Below the pieces are notes generated by a model. That model was given only the letters and a program-made list of their open reading frames with translations, was not told the origin of the DNA and did not search any database. A stretch of 13,397 nt of DNA from positions 1-13,397 of the forward strand of contig JBQGCF010000354.1 of assembly GCA_052038315.1 (NCBI GenBank). The letters are read 5' to 3'. Shown here piece after piece: positions 6,422 through 12,675 of this stretch; the first letter of the stretch is position 1, and every line of letters begins with the position of its first letter. The position numbers were made by a program, and so were the translations under genes. Origin of the DNA: Iamia sp052038315 (lineage in GTDB: Bacteria; Actinomycetota; Acidimicrobiia; Acidimicrobiales; Iamiaceae).

Positions 6422-6425
6422 CCGG

Positions 6426-6431
6426 TACGGT
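6426..6431 (+). promoter_or_regulatory. -10 element of the DUF3237 gene
   Basis: TACGGT, 7 bases before the ATG at 6439 and only 4 bases after the EcsC-family stop. It fits a leaderless start. The gene can be transcribed separately or by read-through. Confidence 0.6.
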
Positions 6432-6438
6432 CGCCGCC

Positions 6439-6858
6439 ATGGCCATCGAGCTCGTCCCGCTCTGCGACATCCACATCGTCCTGTCCGAGCAGGTGCTGGT
6501 GGGCCAGGGCCCATCGGGGTTCCGGGTCGTGGCCGAGGTCGGCTCGGTCACCGTCGAGGGCGAGCGCCTGCGGGGCACCGGCAAGGGGACCTCGGGCGCC
6601 GACTGGCTGCGCATCGTCGACGGCATCGCCACCGTCGACGTCCGCTTCACCATCGAGACCCACGACGGCGCGGTCGTCTACGTCACCTACACCGGTCGCA
6701 GCGACTTCCGGGAGGGTCCGGGCGTGCACCCGATCTTCGCCGCCCCCACCTTCGAGACCGGCGACGAGCGCTACGCCTGGCTCAACCTGGTCCAGGCCGT
6801 CTCGAAGGGCACCTTCGACGGGTCGGACGTCCGCTACGAGGTCGCCGAGGTCCGCTGA
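6439..6858 (+). CDS. DUF3237 family protein
   Basis: 139 residues, compact and beta-rich, with no signal or membrane segment. The family pattern is clear. A paired EVGSVTVEGERLRGTGKG (33-50) precedes GADWLRI (53-59), DVRFTIET (67-74) with DGA (76-78), and the C-terminal PTFETGDERYAWLN (103-116). The length is close to the usual DUF3237 size of roughly 150. The function is unknown; family members are small cytoplasmic barrel-like proteins found in actinobacteria, proteobacteria and fungi, often near lipid or steroid metabolism genes. Its stop codon shares a base with the start of the next gene (TGATG), so it forms a coupled two-gene unit with the SRPBCC protein, another small ligand-binding-type fold. 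That pairing suggests a shared small-molecule substrate, which is inference. Confidence 0.85.
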   Translation: MAIELVPLCDIHIVLSEQVLVGQGPSGFRVVAEVGSVTVEGERLRGTGKGTSGADWLRIVDGIATVDVRFTIETHDGAVVYVTYTGRSDFREGPGVHPIFAAPTFETGDERYAWLNLVQAVSKGTFDGSDVRYEVAEVR

Positions 6859-7331
6859 TGCCCTCCCCCGCCAGCATGTCGAGGTCGCGCACCTACCCGG
6901 TCGCCTCCGACGACGCCTTCACCCGCATGCTCCCGATGCCGCTGCCGGACATCTTCGACCGCCGCTTCGGGCCCATCCCGCCGATCGTCGGCGTCGAGCA
7001 GGACGGCGTGTGGGGCACCGTCGGCCAGGTCCGCACCATCCGGACCGGCGACGGCGGCGAGATGCGGGAGGAGCTGACGTCGCTCGACGCGCCGCACGTC
7101 TTCACCTACCGCCTCACGCCCCAGGGCGGGCCGATGGCGCCGCTGGTCGACCACGTCGAGGGCGAGTGGCGCTTCGAGCCGGTCGGGACGGGGTGCCGCA
7201 TCACGTGGACGTGGACGGTGCACCCCCGCTCGGCCGTGGGCGGCGTCGCCCTCCCCGTCTTCCGCCGGTTCTGGCTGGGCTACGCCCGTCGGGCGCTCGA
7301 CCGGCTGGAGGAGCGCCTGCTGGCCGGCTGA
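6858..7331 (+). CDS. SRPBCC (START/polyketide cyclase-like) family protein
   Basis: 157 residues. The pattern is that of the SRPBCC helix-grip fold: an N-terminal region with VASDDAFTRMLPMPLPDIF (15-33), alternating strands through VWGTVGQVRTI (51-61) and VFTYRLTP (81-88), then EGEWRFEPVGTGCRITWTWTV (101-121) and a long amphipathic C-terminal helix (133-155). SRPBCC proteins bind hydrophobic ligands in a deep pocket and include cyclases, lipid carriers and stress proteins; the ligand is unknown. The start ATG shares a base with the DUF3237 stop (TGATG) and there is no own promoter, so translation is coupled. A second in-frame ATG at residue 7 could be used. A hairpin follows 10 bases after the stop. 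Confidence 0.78.
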   Translation: MPSPASMSRSRTYPVASDDAFTRMLPMPLPDIFDRRFGPIPPIVGVEQDGVWGTVGQVRTIRTGDGGEMREELTSLDAPHVFTYRLTPQGGPMAPLVDHVEGEWRFEPVGTGCRITWTWTVHPRSAVGGVALPVFRRFWLGYARRALDRLEERLLAG

Positions 7332-7341
7332 CGCGGCGGGC

Positions 7342-7364
7342 CGGGCCCCGAGCGGAGGGGCCCG
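7342..7364 (+). terminator. GC-rich hairpin after the DUF3237-SRPBCC pair
   Basis: CGGGCCCC (7342-7349) pairs perfectly with GGGGCCCG (7357-7364) around a 7-base loop. No T tract follows, so it is not a canonical intrinsic terminator. It also covers the place where the -35 of the next gene would lie, so it could act as a transcriptional boundary or a stabilising 3' end. Confidence 0.45.
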
Positions 7365-7372
7365 CCGGGACA

Positions 7373-7378
7373 TAGGGT
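7373..7378 (+). promoter_or_regulatory. -10 element of the SCO6745-family gene
   Basis: TAGGGT, 6 bases before the ATG at 7385, consistent with a leaderless transcript. It lies 8 bases after the hairpin. Confidence 0.6.
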
Positions 7379-7384
7379 CGCCCC

Positions 7385-8254
7385 ATGGTCGACGCCCCCA
7401 CCGCCCGGCACCTGTACCAGCGGCTCGAGCCGCTCCACGGCTTCATCTACTTCTCGCCCGAGGCGGCCGAGGAGTACGCCACCCTCGGGCTCACCGGCCA
7501 GGACGGCTACTTCGCCTCCCGGGCCGCGGCGATGGGCAAGGTCGGCTCGGAGGTGGTCCTCGCCACCTTCTTCAACTTCCAGCCCCACCTCGTGCGCCGG
7601 GCCCTGCCGGCGGCGTGGGACGTGACCACGCCCGAGGAGGTCCTCGCCGCCCGCCTGCGGGGGGCCGACGCCACACTGCGCCGGATCATCGACGCGGCCG
7701 AGGACGTCTCGATCGACGACGCCGACCTGGCCGAGGCGGCCGCCCTCGCCCGCCGCGCCGCCGAAGCCTGTCGCCCCGAGGGCCGGCCGCTGTTCGCCGC
7801 CCACGCCGGCCTCCCCTGGCCCGAGGAGCCGCACCTCCAGCTGTTCCACGCCATCACCCTGCTGCGCGAGCACCGGGGCGACGGCCACGTGGCGGCCCTG
7901 ACCCTGGAGAACCTCGACAACGGCGACGTCCTCGTCACCCATGCGGCCAGCGACGAGTTCGGCCTGCCCGAGTGGATCCTCCAGCAGACCCGGGGCTTCT
8001 CCGACGAGGCGTGGGCCGACGCCAAGGCCCGGGTGCGGGAGCGGGGCCTGATCGACGACGACGACCACCTCACCGCCGAGGGCAAGGAGCTCCGCCAGCG
8101 GATCGAGGACCGCACCGACGCCGCCGCCCTCCCGCCGTGGGAGGCCCTGGGCGACGACGGCTGCGCCCGGCTGCTCGAGGTGGCCCGCCCCTACGGCCGG
8201 GCCGTGCTCAAGTCCGGCATCTTCGCCGGGCCGCGGGCACCCGGCGGCGAGTAG
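7385..8254 (+). CDS. SCO6745-family protein (SalK-like, winged-helix-like C-terminus)
   Basis: 289 residues, cytoplasmic. The N-terminal half has LYQRLEPLHGFIYFSPEA (10-27) and GKVGSEVVLATFFNFQPHLV (51-70), typical of the actinobacterial SCO6745 family. LFHAITLLREHRGDGHVAAL (153-172) is its most conserved central segment. Residues about 203-245 (FSDEAWADAKARVRERGLID, then LTAEGKELRQRIEDRTD) look like a MarR-type winged helix with its wing, a feature of the family's C-terminus. Some relatives lie in secondary-metabolite clusters (SalK, salinosporamide locus); the biochemical function is not established, and the fold does not by itself prove DNA binding. The gene has its own leaderless-type promoter and is convergent with the GNAT gene, 21 bases away. 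The family assignment is from memory of the motifs, so moderate certainty. Confidence 0.72.
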   Translation: MVDAPTARHLYQRLEPLHGFIYFSPEAAEEYATLGLTGQDGYFASRAAAMGKVGSEVVLATFFNFQPHLVRRALPAAWDVTTPEEVLAARLRGADATLRRIIDAAEDVSIDDADLAEAAALARRAAEACRPEGRPLFAAHAGLPWPEEPHLQLFHAITLLREHRGDGHVAALTLENLDNGDVLVTHAASDEFGLPEWILQQTRGFSDEAWADAKARVRERGLIDDDDHLTAEGKELRQRIEDRTDAAALPPWEALGDDGCARLLEVARPYGRAVLKSGIFAGPRAPGGE

Positions 8255-8275
8255 CCGCTCCGGCCGATCAGGTCG

Positions 8276-8809
8276 TCAGGTCGTCAGGTCGGCGACGAGG
8301 AAGACCTCGTCGCGGGTGTCATCGGGGCGCAGCCGCACCGCGCCGGGGTGGGTGCCGACGACCCGGTAGCCGAAGCGGGCGTAGAACGCCTCCAGCCCCT
8401 CGCCGCCCCGCACGCTGAGGTGGAGGTGCTCCAGGCCGAGGCGACGGGCGTGGTCGTGGAGCCCGTCGAGGAGGAGGCGACCGGCGCCGGTGCCCTGGTG
8501 GGCGGGGTGGACCATCAGGCGGAGGACCGTCCGCCAGTGGGCGAAGAGGGCGGCGTCGCGGGCGACGAGCAGGCCCATGCCGACCGCCGTGCCGTCGTCG
8601 GTGCGCAGCACGCCGAGGGCGTCCCGGCCGGCGGCGACGGGGCCGAGGGCGCGGTCGAGGGCGACGGCGATCTGGTCGACCGGGGCCGGGGCGGTGAAGC
8701 CGACGCTGCCGCCGGCGTCGGTGACGTCGACCCACGTGGCGAGGAGCTGCTCCCGCAGGTCCGGGTCGAGGGCCCGCTCGGGCGGGACGACCGCGAAGCG
8801 CAGCGTCAC
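8276..8809 (-). CDS. GNAT-family N-acetyltransferase
   Basis: 177 residues, one acetyltransferase domain. Motif A is LRLMVHPAHQGTGAGRLLLDGL (96-117) with the acetyl-CoA pyrophosphate loop Q105-G-T-G-A-G110. It is preceded by the strand GVLRTDDGTAVGMGLLVA (66-83) and followed by LEHLHLSVRGGEGLEAFYARFGYRVVG (126-152), the C-terminal GNAT motif with the tyrosine that often serves as general acid. It transfers an acetyl group from acetyl-CoA to an amine of unknown substrate. The start is GTG at 8809, overlapping the 48-codon ORF's stop (GTGA), so it is coupled to the small ORF and likely to the XRE regulator upstream. A GGTCGTCA tandem duplication overlaps the stop codon (8271-8286). Confidence 0.86.
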   Translation of the reverse strand: MTLRFAVVPPERALDPDLREQLLATWVDVTDAGGSVGFTAPAPVDQIAVALDRALGPVAAGRDALGVLRTDDGTAVGMGLLVARDAALFAHWRTVLRLMVHPAHQGTGAGRLLLDGLHDHARRLGLEHLHLSVRGGEGLEAFYARFGYRVVGTHPGAVRLRPDDTRDEVFLVADLTT

Positions 8810-8952
8810 GCCTCGGCGGAGTCGTCGGCCGTCGCCTCGGGTGCCGGCGTCGGAGCGGCCGGCGGGGCGGGCGCCGTCTTGGCCCGGGCCAGGGCGGTGC
8901 GGCGCCGGGCCGCAGCCACGGCCAGGCGGGTGCTGGTCGTCCGGCGGGCCAT
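8806..8952 (-). CDS. Small basic ORF, 48 residues
   Basis: Begins MARRTTSTRLAVAAARRRTA: the first half is Arg/Ala-rich and strongly basic, the second half Pro/Ala/Glu-rich and acidic at the end. No family is recognised. It starts 11 bases after the XRE stop and its stop overlaps the GNAT GTG (GTGA), the same close packing as the other coupled genes here. TAGCGT lies 8 bases before its ATG. The bipolar charge resembles small nucleoid-associated or unstructured proteins. In such GC-rich DNA a 48-codon open frame can arise by chance, so its reality rests on the spacing. Confidence 0.5.
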   Translation of the reverse strand: MARRTTSTRLAVAAARRRTALARAKTAPAPPAAPTPAPEATADDSAEA

Positions 8953-8960
8953 GGGCCGGG

Positions 8961-8966
8961 ACGCTA
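8961..8966 (-). promoter_or_regulatory. -10-like element before the small ORF
   Basis: TAGCGT on the minus strand, 8 bases before the ATG at 8952. It includes the stop codon of the XRE gene. The spacing is slightly longer than in the other leaderless-type starts, so it is weaker evidence. Confidence 0.35.
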
Positions 8967-9452
8967 CCCGAGGCGGCGGCGGGCGGCGTCGAGGTCGGCG
9001 GCCTCGGCCGGGTCGACCACCGAGCCGGCCAGCTTGGCCAGGGTGGTCCGCCAGCGCTGGCGCACCGCCTCGGCCGCCCGTTCGTCGGCGACGACCGCGT
9101 CGGGGCCCTCGACCCATGCCAGGTCGACCTCCATCAGCGCCAGCTGGTGCTCGACCTCGGTGTGGCGGGTGACGACCAGCGGCAACCGATCGGCCTTGGC
9201 CGCCGGGTAGTCGGTCCCGGCCACCAGGTCGTGGGCCTCGAGGTGGAACAGCCCGGCGAGCAGGGCGACGGTGCGGGCGTCGGGCGAGCTCATGCCCGCC
9301 TCCAGGTGCGACACCGCGACCCGGGAGATGCCCAACCGGTCGGCCAGCTGCTGCTGGGTCCACGCCCGCTGGGCCCGCAGCGACGCGATCCGCCCGGCGA
9401 GCGTCGCACTGCCGTGCGGCGCCGGGGGCCAGATCGGTTCCCACGTCGGCAT
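8964..9452 (-). CDS. XRE-family transcriptional regulator
   Basis: 162 residues. A Cro/C1-type helix-turn-helix occupies 19-75: LRAQRAWTQQQLADRLGI (25-42) is the first helix pair and SRVAVSHLEAG (43-53) the recognition helix and turn, with the usual S-x-x-x-S-x-x-E-x-G spacing. The C-terminal half (about 85-160) has no cupin or peptidase domain. It has charged helices (TEVEHQLALMEVDLAWVEG, 98-116; AAEAVRQRWRTTLAKL, 126-141) and may serve in dimerisation or ligand sensing. A perfect 21-bp palindrome overlaps the gene's own -10 and sits upstream of divergent gmd, so autorepression and control of gmd are likely. The GGGGAG right before the ATG is too close to act as a Shine-Dalgarno, so the start is better explained as leaderless. 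The small ORF and GNAT gene follow in the same direction. Confidence 0.88.
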   Translation of the reverse strand: MPTWEPIWPPAPHGSATLAGRIASLRAQRAWTQQQLADRLGISRVAVSHLEAGMSSPDARTVALLAGLFHLEAHDLVAGTDYPAAKADRLPLVVTRHTEVEHQLALMEVDLAWVEGPDAVVADERAAEAVRQRWRTTLAKLAGSVVDPAEAADLDAARRRLG

Positions 9453-9458
9453 CTCCCC

Positions 9459-9464
9459 ATTCTG
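9459..9464 (-). promoter_or_regulatory. -10 element of the XRE regulator
   Basis: CAGAAT on the minus strand, 6 bases before the ATG at 9452. It overlaps the end of the 21-bp palindrome, which would let a bound repressor block RNA polymerase. Confidence 0.5.
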
Positions 9465-9481
9465 CCAACCTGGTTGGCAGA
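9461..9481. promoter_or_regulatory. Perfect 21-bp inverted repeat, putative operator
   Basis: The left arm TCTGCCAACC (9461-9470) is the exact reverse complement of the right arm GGTTGGCAGA (9472-9481), with a single central T. It lies between the divergent XRE regulator and gmd. It overlaps the regulator's -10 and lies about 20 bases upstream of the gmd -10. Its symmetry and position suggest the XRE dimer's own operator. No second copy was noticed in the window. Confidence 0.75.
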
Positions 9482-9500
9482 CGGCGGGGGCCGGAGGGCG

Positions 9501-9506
9501 CAGACT
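9501..9506 (+). promoter_or_regulatory. -10 element of gmd
   Basis: CAGACT, 8 bases before the ATG at 9515. It matches A2 and T6 only, with slightly long spacing, so it is a weak candidate. The expected -35 position falls at the right end of the palindrome. Confidence 0.35.
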
Positions 9507-9514
9507 CGGACCCC

Positions 9515-10492
<978 letters not shown>

Positions 10493-11374
10493 TCAGGCCT
10501 GCTCGGCCTCGTAGGTCGGCTCGTCCCACCAGGGCCACACCTCCGGCATGTCCGTCGAGGGCTTCATCGACCAGTCGGCCGGGCGCTTCTGCAGGAAGGC
10601 CATGACGCCCTCCATGGCGTCGGGGGCCCGGCCCAGCTCGTAGATCGCCTGCGAGTCCACCCGGTGGGCGGCCATCGGGTGGGCCTCGCCGAGCATCCGC
10701 CACAGCAGGGCCCGGCTGACGACGGCCGACACCGGCGCGGTGTTGGCCGCCATCTCCTCGGCCAGGGCCAGCGCCGCGTCCAGCACCTGATCGGCGGGCA
10801 GCACGCTCTTGACCAGGCCGCCGGCCAAGGCCTCGTCGGAGCGGAACACGCGAGCGGTCAGCGTCCACTCCAGGGCCTGCGAGATGCCGACGACGCGGGG
10901 CAGGAACCAGCTGGCGGCGCCGTCGGGGGCGATCCCCCGCCCCGCGAAGACGAAGCCGACCTTGGCCCCCTCGGCCAGGATGCGGACGTCCATCGGCAGC
11001 GTCATCGAGATGCCCACGCCCACCGCCGAGCCGTTGATGGCGCCGATCACCGGCTTGGTCGACCGGAAGATGCGCAGCACCAGCAGCCCGCCGCCGTCGC
11101 GGGGCGCGGCGCCCGACGGGCGGGTCGACACGCCCTGGGCGCCGGCGTCGAAGGTCTCGCCGCCCAGCGAGAGGTCGGCGCCGGCGCAGAAGGCCCGGCC
11201 CCGGCCGGTGACCACGACGGCCCGGACGGCGTCGTCGGCGTCGGTCCGGTCGAAGGCCTCCAGCAGCTCGCCGAGCATGGTGTAGGTGAAGGCGTTGAGG
11301 TGGTCGGGCCGGTCGAGGGTGATGATCGCCGTCGACCCGCGCACCTCGTAGGAGATCTCGGTGAAGTCGCTCAC
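10493..11374 (-). CDS. Crotonase-fold (enoyl-CoA hydratase/isomerase family) protein, hydratase glutamates absent
   Basis: 293 residues, cytoplasmic, acyl-CoA substrate expected. The fold is clear: TLDRPDHLNAFTYTML (19-34), the oxyanion segment GRAFCAGADLS (59-69), KPVIGAINGSAVGVGISMTL (107-126), and GIAPDGAASWFLPRVVG (147-163). By my alignment to rat mitochondrial hydratase the two catalytic glutamates (E144, E164) correspond to S123 and F143 here, so a normal hydratase is unlikely. Asp151 in GIAPDG matches the GLxPDxGG stretch of PaaG-type isomerases, so an isomerase or other crotonase reaction is more plausible. The C-terminus carries a short Trp/Pro-rich tail (271-293). The start is GTG at 11374, with TAGTTT 6 bases upstream and a small inverted repeat behind it. 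The stop directly abuts the gmd stop. Confidence 0.85.
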   Translation of the reverse strand: MSDFTEISYEVRGSTAIITLDRPDHLNAFTYTMLGELLEAFDRTDADDAVRAVVVTGRGRAFCAGADLSLGGETFDAGAQGVSTRPSGAAPRDGGGLLVLRIFRSTKPVIGAINGSAVGVGISMTLPMDVRILAEGAKVGFVFAGRGIAPDGAASWFLPRVVGISQALEWTLTARVFRSDEALAGGLVKSVLPADQVLDAALALAEEMAANTAPVSAVVSRALLWRMLGEAHPMAAHRVDSQAIYELGRAPDAMEGVMAFLQKRPADWSMKPSTDMPEVWPWWDEPTYEAEQA

Positions 11375-11380
11375 CCGGCC

Positions 11381-11386
11381 AAACTA
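11381..11386 (-). promoter_or_regulatory. -10 element of the crotonase gene
   Basis: TAGTTT on the minus strand, 6 bases before the GTG at 11374, consistent with a leaderless transcript. It is immediately downstream of the inverted repeat at 11387-11398. Confidence 0.6.
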
Positions 11387-11398
11387 GACCGAGCGGTC
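11387..11398. promoter_or_regulatory. Inverted repeat GACCG-AG-CGGTC, putative repressor site
   Basis: Five-base arms with a 2-base centre, abutting the crotonase -10. Short palindromes with GACCG/CGGTC arms are typical of TetR-family operators at acyl-CoA metabolism genes in actinobacteria. No TetR gene is in the window. It is short enough to occur by chance. Confidence 0.4.
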
Positions 11399-11408
11399 AA
11401 GAACCCGC

Positions 11409-12629
11409 TCAGGACGGCTCGTCGATGGTGAAGCTGAGGATGCGGGCGTCGGACTCGCCGGTCCAGCAGGGCGAGAAGACCCGGTCGGAGTGGAGCTCGA
11501 CGATCTGGCCGGCCCGCCCGGTCAGCTCCAGCACGCCCTCGGGGCGCTCGTCGGTGAGGGTGACCGAGCCGGCCACCTTGCCCCCGGCCACGACCCGGAC
11601 CCGCTGCGCCTGGCCCGGCTCCAGCCCCACCGTGGCCACCTTGAGCTCGTGGGGCCCGGCCCCGTCGAGGCGCACCAGCACCCGGGGCTCGGCCCAGCGG
11701 AAGCGGGTGCCGTCGGGCCGGGGCTCGGCCGCCGAGGCCCCCTCGACGAGGGTCCAGCCGGCCCGCACCTCCTCGACCGTGCGCGCCGGCAGCCCCAGCC
11801 GCTCGATCCCCGCCGCGGTGGGCGAGGCCACGAAGATGTTGATGTTGTCGGCCCGGCCCAGCTCCCAGCGCAGCGGCTCCAGCCCGTCCCGGCTCTGCGG
11901 GTAGAGGCCGTTCACGGGGCGCAGGAACGACACGTACGGCAGCCCGGCCAGCTCCAGCATGTCGAGCAGCTGGGCCCGGGTGTAGGGCCGCTCGATCGTG
12001 TCGTACTTCTCCATGATCTCGACGTTCATCAGGTCCCACTCCGACCCCTTGGGCGGGGCGGCGGCCTCGATGACGGCGACGATCCCGTCGTCGGCCAGGT
12101 CGGCCCGGGTGTTGCGCAGGGCGGCGACCGGGTTGAAGAAGTGGTGCAGCGTCGACTCGAACAGCGCCAGCCGGGCCTTCCACGCCAGCCCGACCGGGGC
12201 CGACTCGATGTCGTGCTCCCGCAGGTCGTAGGTGAAGCCCTGGTGCAGGTAGGGCGGGTACGGGTCGCTCTGCATGCGGGTCTCGGCCACCTCGAGCAGC
12301 TCGGCCGAGATGTCGAGGCCGACGACGTGGTGGCCCAGCTTGGCCAGCCACTGGACGGTCCAGCCCGGGCCGCAGCCGACGTCGAGGACGAGGTCGCCGG
12401 GGGCCAGCCTGGCTGTCTGGACCACGTCGAGGAACTGGAAGACGTCGACCCAGAACGGGCTGTAGTCCGGTCCGCCGACGAACGGCTTGACCAGGTGGAA
12501 GCGCTCCTCGTCGGCGCCGCCCGACGCCACGATCTCCCGCAGGTAGGTGATGGCGCCCTGCTTCCAGTCGACGCCCTCGCGGAGGTCGGCGTTGAGCTCG
12601 GCGAGCAGGTCCTCTTCGGTGCGGGCCAC
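11409..12629 (-). CDS. SAM-dependent methyltransferase with C-terminal beta domain
   Basis: 406 residues in two parts. The class I methyltransferase core is about 75-270: motif I LVLDVGCGPGWTVQWLAKLG (80-99), the acidic end of strand 2 VVGLDIS (102-108), and post-core regions NPVAALRNTRADLADDGIVAVIEAA (166-190) and YTRAQLLDMLELAGL (216-230). The N-terminal part (1-70) is helical. Residues about 290-406 form a beta-rich extension ending SDRVFSPCWTGESDARILSF (381-400), resembling the small domain found at the ends of glycosyltransferases and methyltransferases in surface-polysaccharide clusters. That context suggests methylation of a sugar or glycolipid, but the substrate is unknown. The start is GTG at 12629 with TACTCT 6 bases upstream; the reading frame is open 67 codons further up but would overlap cofD. 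It lies 34 bases before the crotonase gene. Confidence 0.85.
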   Translation of the reverse strand: MARTEEDLLAELNADLREGVDWKQGAITYLREIVASGGADEERFHLVKPFVGGPDYSPFWVDVFQFLDVVQTARLAPGDLVLDVGCGPGWTVQWLAKLGHHVVGLDISAELLEVAETRMQSDPYPPYLHQGFTYDLREHDIESAPVGLAWKARLALFESTLHHFFNPVAALRNTRADLADDGIVAVIEAAAPPKGSEWDLMNVEIMEKYDTIERPYTRAQLLDMLELAGLPYVSFLRPVNGLYPQSRDGLEPLRWELGRADNINIFVASPTAAGIERLGLPARTVEEVRAGWTLVEGASAAEPRPDGTRFRWAEPRVLVRLDGAGPHELKVATVGLEPGQAQRVRVVAGGKVAGSVTLTDERPEGVLELTGRAGQIVELHSDRVFSPCWTGESDARILSFTIDEPS

Positions 12630-12635
12630 GGAGCG

Positions 12636-12641
12636 AGAGTA
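12636..12641 (-). promoter_or_regulatory. -10 element of the methyltransferase gene
   Basis: TACTCT on the minus strand, 6 bases before the GTG at 12629, consistent with a leaderless transcript. It lies back to back with the fbiA promoter in the 46-base divergent gap. Confidence 0.6.
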
Positions 12642-12663
12642 CCGAGGGCGCCGCCCCCGCCGG

Positions 12664-12669
12664 TAGCGT
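12664..12669 (+). promoter_or_regulatory. -10 element of fbiA/cofD
   Basis: TAGCGT, 6 bases before the GTG at 12676, consistent with a leaderless transcript. It supports the start chosen, which puts VLAGGVG at the extreme N-terminus, as in the family. Confidence 0.6.
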
Positions 12670-12675
12670 CCGAGC

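Noticed and set aside
7332..7384. Riboswitch or small RNA in the gap before the SCO6745-family gene
   Set aside because: At 53 bases it is too short, and it holds only one GC hairpin and a -10. No conserved riboswitch core is seen.
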